Shown here: positions 51,347 through 62,860 of the stretch, piece by piece
Numbering within the stretch: the stretch's first letter is position 1
Layout: every line of letters begins with the position of its first letter
DNA from: Phocoena phocoena
Taxonomy: Eukaryota > Chordata > Mammalia > Artiodactyla > Phocoenidae
Length of the DNA: 64,000 nucleotides
Assembly (NCBI RefSeq): GCF_963924675.1
Contig: NC_089232.1
Location: 29,958,842-30,022,841, forward strand
Reading direction: 5' to 3'
The notes under the pieces: model-generated
What the model saw: the letters and a program-made list of their open reading frames with translations, nothing else
The model's database searches: none
What the model was told of the DNA's origin: nothing
Position numbers and translations under genes: made by a program

Positions 51347-51976
51347 AAAAGTGTTCCGCCAGACACAAAACTTATATTTGGGTTGGATCTGAAAGATCAC
51401 CGGTTCAACCCTGCCTGTGCAAGACCCGGCAGTAAGAAGCCTTTGGTCTCACCTGGACTGCTCAGTGTTTACAGAGTCCTGTCTGGACCATGAAAGCCCC
51501 TCAAGCCTCTGGAAACATCTCCCAGGACGCCCGAGTCTTCCTCTGAAACTGAGCATTGTCCGTTTCCCTTCTGTAGGGTCAGCCCCCGTGGCCCGGTTCA
51601 GAGCATGGAGAGAAGGGGGGAGCAGAGGTGGGTCAAGGACGCAAGCCGGGTAGGGGGAAGGATTTGGAGGAAGGAAACAACAGAGTAAGGAGCAAAGGAA
51701 AACCCAGGAGAAAGAAACATCTGAGGGAGAATCGGTAGACTTAAGGCAAAGATTCAGCCCCACGAGCCCCCTCAGAGATCCTGAGAAACCTCCACCAGTG
51801 GTAGAGGGTGAGCCCCCAACCCCTCTCACCGCCTGCTGCAAATCACTGTTGTGGGAAAAGCACGTGGACTTTGGAATGACACAGACCACCATAGAATACT
51901 TATTTTCTGGGAGACCCTAGGGGCAGCAGTTCTCAAATTTTTGGTCACAGGATGTCATTCTTAAAAATTATTGAGG

Positions 51977-52276
51977 CGGGACTTCCCTGGTGGTGCAGTG
52001 GTTAAGAATCTGCCTGCCAGTGCAGGCGACACTGGTTACAGCCCTGGTCCGGGAAGATCCCACATGCCGTGGAGCAACTAAGCCCATGCGCCGCAACTAC
52101 TGAAGCCCGTGCGCCTAGAGTCCGTGCTCCACAACAAGAGAAGCCACCGCAATGAGAAGCCCTTGCACCACAACAAAGAGTAGCCCCCGCTCGCCACAAA
52201 GACCCAACACAGCCATAAATAAATAAATAAACAAATTTTTTTATTTATTTAAAAAAAAGAAAAACTTCCATAGGAA
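51977..52276 (+). mobile_element. CHR-type SINE, internally deleted
   Basis: GGGACTTCCCTGGTGGTGCA to AAATAAATAAATAAAC and an A-rich end. Flanks AAATTATTGAGG (ending 51975) and AATTTATTGAGG (about 52279-52290) suggest a short extra piece (ACTTCCATAGG) moved with it. Confidence 0.88.
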
Positions 52277-52696
52277 AAAATTTATTGAGGGCCCTAAGGA
52301 GCTTTTACTAAGGTAACTTGTATCTATCAACTTTTACTGTATTCAAGGTTAAAACTGAGGCATTTAAAAATATTTATTTAGTAATTAATATTACATTAAC
52401 AATAATAAGCCCAGTACATGTTAACATAAGTGACATATTTTTACGAAAAATAACTAACTTCCAAAACAAAGGAAACAGAAAAGTGACACTGTTTACATTT
52501 TGCAAATCTCTTTAATGCCTCACTGGATTCTCATTATCCTGTCTACATTCAGTCCATTGAGATGTCTTGTTTTAGTTGACATCTGTGAAAAAAACCCAAC
52601 CAGACATATAGTTGGAGATGCATTTTAATAAATTTTCAGATAATTGTGGATCTCCTTCTCTGATACTGCACCAAAACTCAGTAAGTATTATTTCTT

Positions 52697-53037
52697 TTTC
52701 TTTTTTTTAAATTTTTGGCTGCATTGGGTCTTCGTAGCTGCGTGCGGGCTTTCTCAAGTTGCGGCAAGCTGGGGCTACTCTTCGTTGCGGTGCGCGGTCT
52801 TCTCATTGCCGGGGCTTCTCTTGTTGTGGAGCACAGGCTCTAGGCGCATGGGCTTCAGTAGCTGTAGCACGCAGGCTCAGTAGTTGTGGCTCGCGGACTC
52901 TAGAGCAACGGCTCAGTAGTTGGGACGCAGGGGGCTTAGTTGCTCCGTGGCATGTGGGAGCTTCCTGAACCAGGGCTTGAACCCGTGTCCCCTGCATTGG
53001 CAGGCAGATTCTTAAGCACTGTGCCACTAGGGAAACC
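52697..53037 (-). mobile_element. CHR-type SINE, full length
   Basis: TTTTTGGCTGCATTGGGTCT ... GTGCCACTAGGGAAACC. Target duplication of 20 bases with two differences at 52677-52696 and 53038-53057. Confidence 0.92.
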
Positions 53038-54044
53038 CTCAATAAGTAGTATTTCTTAAACCTAAAGGTGAGCTGCAGTGTGAAATCTGAAAGCAGAGTG
53101 ATGAACATTTTGTACTCTGTTACATTAAAATCTATTGTCCTATCTTGCATTTTGAATAAATCTTTTATCCACACATGATTCTGTAACATCTTGCATTGCT
53201 CATTTGGGAAGTTTTTGCTCACTGAGTTATGCAGACCTTCCAAATGTTGACACGTTTCACTATATAATACTGAAAAATCACATTCATTAATATCACCATC
53301 AGTCTCATCAGAAAAGACATTAAATACTGGGAAACTGGAAGACAGAAGCTTTCTAAAATTCCAATTTTTGTTTGAAAGCTCAAATTTTATGATGGGCAAC
53401 AAATGATAAACGTCAGCTTTTAAAGTGGCGGGCGCACTCACTCATTTTCAAGAAAATGTCTATCAGATGCCCAAGTCTGAACGATCATAGTTTGTCAGTC
53501 ATTCTTTCAAGTGAAAACAGTATTCCATTAAAAAAAAAAAAAAAAAGCCTAGTTCAGCATGCCACTCAAGTGGTCACACAGGGCTTTTTCTTGCAACAAC
53601 CTTCATTTTCCAGGGTGCAACAGAATGCTCTGTGCGTACTTCCCATCTCAACACAGAAAATATTACAAACGTGTAACTCCAGATCAAGATTGATAAAATT
53701 AATATTTGTACTGCTTTATCAAGGTCATTCTTCAGTAAAACTGGCTTTTTTTCCCCCCAACCTGTGAGTACTGGCTTTTTTTTTTCAAATTACACGAGGG
53801 TGAAAAATACAACAACTAGTACAATTTGGTGCCAAAGCCCTCATTAGTCTTAAGGCACCAACAGTTTCACCTTCCAGTGCTATTGTACCAGTTGTACAAA
53901 TATGGACTCAGCGAAAATGGCAAATAGCATCTTAGTGTTATTGTGGAAATAGCTTTAACCTTGCTGACCTGCTCAAAGGCCTGGGGAGTCCCCCAGAGGT
54001 CCTCGTACCACGCTTGAAGAACCTCTTAGGAAATTCATTGAACA

Positions 54045-54160
54045 TCTCAGTTTCCTCATCTGTAAGGTCATAATAATACCTCCCTAAGGGACTGTAGGGA
54101 AAATTAAACGAGATAAGATGACTGAGCTGCCTGGCACACAGCACGCTCATTTAATGTGAG
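54045..54160 (+). mobile_element. MIR SINE fragment
   Basis: CTCAGTTTCCTCATCTGTAA, AATAATACCTCCCTAAGGGA and GCTGCCTGGCACACAGCACG. Confidence 0.75.
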
Positions 54161-54689
54161 TTCACTTCCCCTCCCCTCCCCTCTGTGCCCCACTCTGATG
54201 CATCTAGTGAATTCCTACTGATCCTTCAATGGGCAGCTCAGTTGTCTCTGCTCAGATAAGCCTGCCCCGACTCTCCCACACAGAGATGGTTGCAAGCTGT
54301 GACCACATGTATCGAACAGCAGGACAGCTGTGTGCTTCTACGTCTGTCTCCCCTACTAGAGTGTGAGCTTCAGAGAGCAGACACCATGCCTTCCTCATGT
54401 TAGGAACCCTAGAATATAGCAAGGTGCCCAGTAATCGGGTGCCAAAGGAATGGGTCCTTTTCTTTCCCAAGTTGACTGCAAGTTCACTTCCTCACTAGAG
54501 GACAGAACAGCTCTTCTCAGAGAACGCCAGAGACTGCATTCGCAGAATGGCTACATGTCAACAGAAAGAGGGGATGAAAGAAAGTACAATGGCGGGCAGG
54601 TGTCCTCGGGGGGCCCTGTTATCTTCTTAAAGGTTGCGCCCTGGCTCAATCATTCTGAATCCCCTTGGGGGCCGTGTTGGTGTGGCTCC

Positions 54690-54850
54690 AGCAGAGGTTA
54701 AACACATGGCTTTGGAGTCATTCAAACAGCAGGCGCTACTAAGTGAACTTGTCATCTCTCTAAGGCCTTGTCTCCCTTGGCAGTAAAATGACAATAATAA
54801 AGAGTGTCTACTGTATCAGTTTTGAGGGGCTATGAGATGCTATCTAAGTG
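54690..54850 (+). mobile_element. MIR SINE fragment
   Basis: CATGGCTTTGGAGTCATTCA and GGCAGTAAAATGACAATAAT. Confidence 0.65.
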
Positions 54851-55643
54851 TTCACTTCCCCTCCCCTATCAACTTTCCATGACCTACAGGAGTAACATGG
54901 AAAATTCCATCTGCAGCCTCTCTTGAATTGTCCACTTGGAAACATATCCAGGTGCTCCTGACTAGCAGCAACTAAGCAGTGTCTGTGTGCCAAGCCCTGT
55001 GTAAAGTGTCTTTTAAACATTTTCTACTTCCTGCCTTCCCTGAAGATGAGGAGAACAAACTCCCTCTAAGGGATTTCACTAAGTCCCGGTTAGAAGGGCC
55101 AACTCTGGGACCCTCTGGATGACATGAAGCGAGTGGTCACTGATAGGCTCTACATCCCCAAAGAAGAGCCAGAAAGAAATGAAACGTTAACCGGCACGAT
55201 CACATGACTTACAGACGCCAAGGAAGAGGACGTCAGGCTGCTAATTAGGAAACAGTTCCTTCCTCATCATGGATTTAGACCTGTCCTGTCCTTGATCATC
55301 AATTCTGGCCTTGAGAGATGTGGCGTTATGTCTGTAAATAAACAGACTCAATAGTTAAAGATACAGGAGAGCTCACAGCTCATGCTGGGGTTGGGGGAGG
55401 GGATTACATCCTCTCCCCAGATTACTCTGCAGAACTGGAGGCCAGCAGGCACCCGTGAGAATCATGCTGGAGCCCTAGGGTGTGCCTCCAGACTGAATGA
55501 CTCAGTGAAGGGGAGTGAACCCGCCATGGGAGGGCTCTTCTGGGCCCCATGCAAATTCTTCACTTGTTTCCCCAGCCTACCCACCCCAACTCAACCCACA
55601 CTCCGAGACCACAGTCACCCATGGCTGTAGGGTAGTGTTTTTC

Positions 55644-55777
55644 TTTTTCTTTCTCTTTTTTGTTTTTTGACCACACTGCACAGCATGCAGGATCTTAGTT
55701 CCCTGACCAGGGATCGAACCCGTGCCCCCTGCAGTGGAAGCGCAGAGTCCTAACCACTGGACCATCAGGGAAGTCCC
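55644..55777 (-). mobile_element. Short tRNA-type SINE (Bov-tA type)
   Basis: TTGACCACACTGCACAGCAT ... GGACCATCAGGGAAGTCCC. Target duplication TAGGGTAGTGTTTTTC (55628-55643) against TAGGGTGGTGTTTTTC (55778-55793). Confidence 0.92.
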
Positions 55778-55857
55778 TAGGGTGGTGTTTTTCAAACTGC
55801 AAATTGGGACCCATTAGCAGGCCATGACATCAATTGAGTGAGTTGACCAATATGTCT

Positions 55858-56071
55858 TTTTTTTTTTTTTTTTTTTTTTGCGGTACGCAGGCCTCTCACT
55901 GTTGTGGCCTCTCCCATTGCGGAGCACAGGCTCCGGACGCGCAGGCTCAGCGGCCATGGCTCACGGGCCCAGCCGCTCCGCGGCATGTGGGATCTTCCCG
56001 GACCGGGGCACGAACCCATGTCCCCTGCATCGGCAGGCGGACTCTCAACAACTGCGCCACCAGGGAAGCCC
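55858..56071 (-). mobile_element. Short CHR-2-like SINE, sense to DYSF
   Basis: T-run, GCGGTACGCAGGCCTCTCAC ... CACCAGGGAAGCC. Target duplication not clear. Confidence 0.9.
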
Positions 56072-56483
56072 TATATTATGTGTATTTTAACACAATTTTT
56101 TTTTAAGTCCAGGTGGAAGATGGTGAGGACACAGGTAGCAGGCCTGGGGTCTACAGACAGGCATCTGGGTGGGGAAGGCAGAAGTGGTGGTGGGAGCAGA
56201 ACACATCTCAGATTCTGACAGGGATGCATGAGTGCTGGTGGGGCCGTTCACCTAGAGAGGGAGCAGAGAGAAGAGAAGATGGGGCATCTGGGACTCCCAA
56301 AGAGAGAGAGACGGGTTGTTTCTGCCCACCAGTCAGGTAACAGGACCCGCTGTCAGAGAGGCAGGACACCTTCAGATCGTGCAGGCAACCTCAGTGCAGT
56401 CTCTCATTTAGTCCACAAATATTTATTGAGGACTTGCTCTGTGCTGGGCACTCTCTTGACACCTCATTAGAATACCCATCAGA

Positions 56484-56809
56484 GGGACTTCCCTGGTGGT
56501 GCAGCAGTTAAGAATCTGCCTGCCAGTGCAAGGGACACAGGTTCAAGCCCTGATCCAGGAAGATCCCACATGCAGCAGAGCAACTAAGTCCATGCGCCAC
56601 AGCAACTGAGCCCGCGCTCTAGAGCCCGAGACCCACAACTACTGAGCCTGCGTGCCATAACTACAAAAGCCCGTGCGCCTAGAGCCCGTGCTCTGCAACA
56701 AGAGAAACCACAGCAATGAGAAGTCCGCTCACCGCAACTAGAGAAGGCCCACACGCAGCAATGAAGACCCAATGCAGCCAAGAATAAATAAATTAATTTT
56801 AAAAAAGAA
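56484..56809 (+). mobile_element. CHR-type SINE, full length
   Basis: GGGACTTCCCTGGTGGTGCA to AATAAATAAATTAATTTT and an A-run. Target duplication AGAATACCCATCAGA at 56469-56483 and 56810-56824. Confidence 0.93.
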
Positions 56810-57249
56810 AGAATACCCATCAGATAAACAAAGCGATAGAAATTCAAAGTTACCAGCAGAAAACCAAAAACTGGTGGACAAGAGAAATGGTGGTAAACGG
56901 AGAAAAGGTAGCCCTGGCTTCTGCTGAAGGAAGGCCTGCTTTACTTCTTGGCACAGATACCCCCTAACAAAAAGGGTAGGCACATTCTGATAACTCTGAT
57001 ACTTGCCCCACCATCTGTGCCCTGACTTAAGCCTGCACATCCCAAGACTGGGCAGCAGTCACTCCCTGCTTCCCTAGCAGAGCCCTACTCTTCTCACCTC
57101 AAGAACTCCCACCTCCATCTCAATCTTTCTAAATCTTAACTGAAAGCATACTTTCCAGAAAATGAGTAGTCAGGAAGGGGTGGTGGCAGGTGGATATACT
57201 GGCTGTGATGGAATGCTCTCTAGGAGGGGTAGTCTTTAAACTCAAAAGG

Positions 57250-58020
57250 CCAGTTAGAACTGGGGAAGATATTTTAAACATCTATGACAACATCTTAATG
57301 TCCTTAATATGTAAAGAGGACTCACAACTAATGAAGAAAAAGACAAACATCTCTTCCCTCCCAAACTGGGCAAATTAAAAAGCAATTCAGTAAGAAATAA
57401 ATGTAAATAGGCAATAACATCGAAAGGTCACAAATACTATTTGAACCTAAGAAATTGTTAAAAATTTGCATGATAATGCTTTGTGTTAGCAGAATTATAA
57501 GAAAATAAGCCCTCAAGCTCAGCAATGGGAAGATAAAGTTGGTACAGACTGTCAGGATAGCAATTTGGGAAATGTGGCAAAGCCTTAAGTATGTCTATAA
57601 CCTCTGACACAGCAACGCCACTTCCAGTATTTACCAAAAGGAAATAGTTAAATAAGTGGGCAAAGATTTAGTCACTAGGATATTTCTCATAGTGACAGTA
57701 TAATTTAAGCTTTGGATATAAATATTAAAAAATTGATACAACCTAAATATTCCTTAATAGGGGGTTGATTAACTGAATTATGGTGCATCCATGTAATAAA
57801 ATAAAACTTAGAAGGTGTGCAGAAGAATATTTACTGATACAAAAATGCCCCTGGCTTCTTACTGAGTGAAAATGTAAATATGCAAACATCTGGAAAAAAG
57901 ATATCTGGATGGGATTATCTCTAGGGAGGAAGGCAAGGGGTCTAGGGACTTCTGGTGGAGGGGTAGGACCGGTAAGGTTCAATTCCTTGACCTGAGTGAC
58001 AGACATGGGTGTTCCCTTCA
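57250..58020 (+). mobile_element. Old L1-like remnant
   Basis: ATATGTAAAGAGGACTCACA, GATAAAGTTGGTACAGACTG and ATTAACTGAATTATGGTGCA follow an old L1 ORF2/3' region; diverged, borders approximate. Confidence 0.5.
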
Positions 58021-58034
58021 TAATTTATCCATTA

Positions 58035-58275
58035 AAGCAGGGTTCCTCAACCTTGGCCGTATTAGCTTCTGGGGATGGATAAGTCATTGTTGCGGGTGTC
58101 ATGGAGCTGTCTTGTGCACTGTAGGATGTTTAGCAGCATCCCTGGCCTCTACCCACAGTAGATGCCAATAGTACCTCATCCTCCCACCCAGTGGTGACAA
58201 CCCAAAAGGTCTCCAGACATTGCCAAATGTCCCCTGAGGAACAAAATTGCCAACTGAGAACAACTGCATTAAAGC
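58035..58275 (-). mobile_element. hAT-Charlie MER5-like element
   Basis: On the plus strand GGGTTCCTCAACCTTGGCCG, GCAGCATCCCTGGCCTCTAC, and CCAGACATTGCCAAATGTCC, the known reverse MER5A/B wording. Confidence 0.85.
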
Positions 58276-58503
58276 GTACATTTATATATTATGTACTTAC
58301 TTAGGTGTTAAATTTCACACTAAAATTGCTTTAAAAAAAAAAGAGAAAAAAGAATCTTGGAGGAAATACGTCAAATTGTTGACAAGTTAATTTGAAGTAT
58401 AAGGATAGGGGGCTACTTTTTACTTTTGTCTCATCCTTTTTTACATTGTGTACATGTTACGTTCACCTAAAGAAAACAGGCTATTTTCCATGCTTTAAAG
58501 TAA

Positions 58504-58712
58504 TTTTTTTTTTTTTTTTTTTTTTTTTTGCGGTTCGCGGGCCGGCCTCTCCCGTTGCGGAGCACAGACTCCGGACACGCAGGCTCAGCGGCCATGGCTC
58601 ACGGGCCCAGCCGCTCCGCCGCGGCACGTGGGATCCTCCCGGACCGGGGCACGAACCTGCGTCCCCTGCACCGGCAGGCGGACTCTCAACCACTGCGCCA
58701 CCAGGGAAGCCC
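58504..58712 (-). mobile_element. Short CHR-2-like SINE with internal deletion
   Basis: T-run, GCGGTTCGCGGGCCGGCCTC ... CACCAGGGAAGCC. It lacks the usual TCTCACTGTTGTGG segment. Target duplication TAAAGTAA at 58496-58503 and 58713-58720. Confidence 0.92.
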
Positions 58713-61700
58713 TAAAGTAACTTTTAATATTCAAAAAGCTAGATTCAGAGAGTCCGGTGTCCTTGCAGCTCACCTTCCCTATACAGGTAAGTCACGTGGG
58801 CCCACCTACAGATGGTTCTATAAGATTCCCCAGGAGATAGATGAGAGGGGAGGGGGGAAGGGAGAGAGAGCGACTGGAGAGACACGGGGAGGAAGAGAGG
58901 ACTGATGGGAGGAGGGAAAGGGAAGGGGTAGTAAAGACTCGGGTTCTGACTGGTGAGCCTGGAGGAAGCAGGGTAGAAAGTCACTAAGTGGGGGCACAGG
59001 AGAGCCAAACTTCAAGGAAATAAGATGTTTGCGCTCCAAGGGAACAGGGATCTGGTTTTGTTCTTGGATGCATCCCCAGCCCCTCGAACAGCATCCAGCA
59101 TGTAGTAGGTGCTCAATAAATATTTGTTCAGTGAACTAAATGCATGAATGAAGGGATGTAAATCATGACATTAGAGGGTGGGAAATGGGCAGGGCAGAAG
59201 AGAAGTACAGCTCATTAAATGCTATAGGAAATGAAGCTGCTCATTCACGCAGATGGTCAGTCAAAAATCTCCACCATGGCCCAGGTACACATGGTAGGTA
59301 GTCATGCTAACTAATTAATTAATACAAGAACAAAGGGATGATAAGTATTCATTAAAAGCCTCTATCCTAAAGCCCTGAGAGAGGGAACACATAAAAGGGC
59401 CGTCAGAGTCCAGCCTCCCAGAGCTCATAGTCTATTTTGGGAGGCAGGTCCTGAAATTACATCTGAGCCTGGAATGCCCAGAACAACTGTGAGACAAGTG
59501 GGCCTGGCCAGGCCCAAGCTCCTCGGGCTCCCCTCCGAGTGGGAGCCCAGCACACAGTGCGGAGACTTCTGTGCAAGCAGTCCAGTCCCCTCTGTGCCAT
59601 GATGTGTTCCAACAAGGCTTCTCACCCCTGACTGCGCTTCCTGTACATTTGGAGATTTTTTTAGAAACACCTATATCTGGGCCCCTCCCCCCAGAAGTTT
59701 CGCTTCAAGAGAGGAGGGACAGGGAGTTTGGCAGTGTTTTTTCTGAAAGCTCCCCACGCAATTCTGATGTGCAGCCGGGGTTGAGTACCCCAAGCTAGAT
59801 GATCTGTAAATTCTGGGTCTGATTCTAACAGCCCCTTTCCCTAAGCATCAACTCGGCCCCAAAGTCCAGCATGAATACCCCTGTGGGGTGGGGGAGGTCA
59901 CATTAATTTCACCTTCCACCACATCTCACATCAATTTCTCTCAAGATGTGGTTCCAAAATGGCCTGCATCAGGTATGGAAATGCCAATTCTTAGGTCACT
60001 TAAACCTGCTGCATCAGAGCCCCTATGGATAGGACCCAGGAATCTTTCAAGCACAATCCCCAGAAGATTCTCAGCCACAGTAAAACATGAAAACCATTGC
60101 CCCAGACTGTTGAGACTCCCAGGCACATCTGGAAGATGGTGAGTAACTGGGCCAGAAAGGGCACACGCTAGAGAGTACCACCTGTTTGCTCTCAGCACCA
60201 GGCATCCTGATGAATAGGACAAGATGCTGCCCTCAAGGAGTCCTGCGATCCTAATTATGGAGCAAAGTACTGAGCACAGCCCGGCTGGGGCGAGTGCACT
60301 AGCAGACCTAACAAGGTGCTGTGCATCCAGAGAGGAGAGACTAATGATAGCCAGGGGAATCCTGGGTGCCTTCCTGGAGAAGGTGGCATTGTAGCTGGGC
60401 TTTGAAAGATAAATAGACTTTGAACAGCTGGAGATGGTACATTCCATTATATTTCAGTCTTGCTAGGCGCTTGTCAGTGCAAATAAATAGTAAGGCATTA
60501 TAAAGGGAGGGGAATGCAGAGATGGGGAGAGGACAGCAGGTGCATGTGCTTGGGGTACCTGGGCTGGGGCAACAGCCAAGAGGAACCTCAATTGATTTGG
60601 ACTCAAGGGCACTGCCCACTCCAAGCACTCCCTGCCATGACCAGGACACTTCCCCAGGTTTCCATTTCCTTGTCTGCAGAATGGGGAGATTAGTAGCTAC
60701 CACAAAACCGTCAGAGAACCAGGGAAAGAGAGTGGTGAACAGATGAAAAAGAAGTCCAAAGCATCTAAGAGACCTAGGCTGATGAAGGGCCCTGGGCTCA
60801 GGGTCCTTGGGGAGCTTCTTTCCCAGCCAGTGTTGGCCCCATAATTTCCACACAAGAATGGCTTAAGCAGAATCTGAACCTAAGGGAGAACTAGGGACCT
60901 TGTCTGGATGCTGCATGTCATAGTAGGCACCCAGGAATATCACCAATTAATGAAAACAGAAGAGTTTTCTAAACTGTTTCGACTCACACTTTTCAAAAGA
61001 GGAATAAAATGTAAATGGTCACACATCAAAGAATAAAAGCTACAGTTAGTTCTCACTTTGCCAAACTGTGTCTTTCATCTACGGTTATCATCATTTTGGG
61101 ATGCTTGGGGAGAAGATGGCGATCGTGGGTCAGAGCTAAAGAGCCCCCTTGGTGTTCCCACCTTTTTCTAACCTCCTGAAAACACCAGCCACTTGTCCCT
61201 CTCCGTTTGACCACCTTTTGCGCCGCACACGTTTTTTAATTCCACAAAACCACAGGATACACCTCGTGGTAAGAGGAAAACCCTCTCCCTTTCCTTAATT
61301 ATCTTTCTTTGCAGAACCGGGGTCCTGACTCACTGCCATTGTTCCTTCTCTTAATTTTGACAGATCCTTCCTCTTCCCTTTCCCCTCCTGAGATACCTCC
61401 TCCCGTGGGAATGTCTGCCTTGAGGCGGGAATTAAGGGTGCCTGGTGAGAAGGGGGCGGGGTTTGAGTCCTTTGGGGTGTTTGCCCCAAACAGAGAGACC
61501 CTAAGTACCACAGGCAGGTGTTTAGGCTCTTTGCATTTAAAAAACTTCCTTGAACTCTCAAAAATTTTTGTATCAAGGCTACATCCGCTCTATTCTATCC
61601 CTTTTCCTCCCAACTGAGACACGGCCTATTCAATATGGCCAGTGCTGAAGAAAGATGGACGAATGAATGAATGAAATCAAGACACAACTTTCACGGTCTC

Positions 61701-61969
61701 CACACCCAGTTTTTAAGCGATCCTATTCCTCTCTCTTCCGCACCCATCCTCCAACCCCGCCCTCACCACTGCCCGCTAAGGACTCGCACGTTATTCCCTC
61801 TGGGCCTCGGTCTTAGAAAAGTGTTAACTGTCGACCTGTTACGGCACTTCCGGTTTTCCAAAATTTCTGAACACTGTGGCATTTATCGTGCTCGGTTGCA
61901 TCCTCCTCGTCCCCTCGGCAGAAGATAGGACCGAAATTTCTCTGAGATTTCTGTCCTTGCTGACGGGGA

Positions 61970-62860
61970 AGAAACTATGGCTTGGACTACAGTTAGCGCC
62001 GGACCCGGGGCGGCAGACCCGGCGGTGCGCGCGCAGAGTCGGTGGCGCGGGCGCACGGGCGCCACGGCCACGGGGCTCTCACCTCGGAAAGTCAGGCTGG
62101 CGACCGGGTCGCTGCGCCGGTCCTTCTTCACACTGGGGAGGTTGCTGGCCCTCACCAGCTGGCAGCTCAGCATGGTTCGGCCGGCCCCCACAGAGCAAGC
62201 GCTCGGCTCCGAGGCAGCCGCACCAGAGGGGAGCGAGCTGTCGCCTCCGCGGGAGAAGTCCCGGCGCCTGCGAGAGGCCGCGGCGAGGACACCGGACACC
62301 CACTGGGTGGACCCTCCCCTCCGGCCAGGGTCCGGATCCGCCCTGCCCGCGGAGGGCGGGGCGGGCCAGGGGTCAGCCTGGCGCCGGCGGGGGGCGCTGG
62401 TCCCCTCCGCGGGTCCCCGCCCCCGCCAGGAATGGAAGCGCAGCTGACGCGGGGCGCACGGCTCGGCTACGCAGCTGGGAAGCGTCGCCCGCCCGCCTGC
62501 TAGCGGGAGCCCGCACCGTCCCGGTTACCCGCCCGGCCAGCGCGCCCGGGCCCCGAGCGCACCAACGCCGACCTCGTTTCCACTGCTCTCCTGCCCGAAG
62601 CGCCCAGGGGAAACTGGGTGCGAAGGCGGGAGGTGGGGGAAACCCGGCTTCAGAGACCAGAGTGTGCCCGCGGGAAACTGCAAGCGCTGCGAGCGCTAGA
62701 GGAGGAGAGGGCCGAGCGGCCAAACGCACCCTGCGCCCTGAGCCCCTGGCGCCCACGCCGCTCGCCTCGGCCCACCTTCCCCCTCGACCGCCCTCGGTGC
62801 CCCGGAGGTCCGAGAGACTCCGACGCTCGAACTCTCGCGAAGGGCCTCTGAGCCTTCTCC
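61970..62860 (-). promoter_or_regulatory. DYSF: CpG island and probable promoter of the DYSF v1 transcript
   Basis: This stretch is very rich in CpG and GC (for example GCGCGCAGAG, GGCGCGGGCGCACGGGCGCC and the runs around 62260-62560), unlike the flanking intron. It surrounds the v1 first exon. I see no clear TATA box upstream of the start, as usual for CpG-island promoters. The 5' UTR probably starts within a few hundred bases above 62173, but the transcription start cannot be fixed from sequence. Island limits were judged by eye. Confidence 0.8.
62083..62173 (-). CDS. DYSF: DYSF alternative first coding exon (v1), residues 1-30
   Basis: The minus strand reads ATG CTG AGC TGC CAG and gives MLSCQLVRASNLPSVKKDRR, then SDPVASLTFR, ending CGA G|GTGAGAGC. 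The 91 nt end in phase 1 and join exon 2 to make Gly31. This matches the human v1 start rather than the canonical MLRVFILYAENV start, whose exon lies upstream in human. It supplies the first strand and calcium loop 1 of C2A. Here the loop has Asp18 and Asp22 inside a basic patch (KKDRR), and the v1 form of human C2A is reported to bind calcium and lipid differently from the canonical form. The start has A at -3. A second in-frame ATG lies 42 codons upstream (62297-62299), so the exact start is not settled by sequence alone. Confidence 0.95.

Larger units (their letters stand above)
50046..62082 (-). other. DYSF: DYSF intron between v1 exon 1 and exon 2
   Basis: About 12.0 kb, donor GTGAGAGC at 62082 and acceptor CTCTCGTAG just above 50045. 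It holds CHR-type SINEs at 51003, 51977, 52697, 55858, 56484 and 58504, a short SINE at 55644, a MER5-like hAT remnant at 58035, an old L1 tail at 50415, L1M-like DNA at 57250-58020, MIR-like pieces at 54045 and 54690, and an L2-like 3' end near 59050-59160. Diffuse hAT-like wording occurs near 59590-59790. The stretches 53060-54040, 54860-55620 and 60100-61970 show nothing else I can name. Confidence 0.9.
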
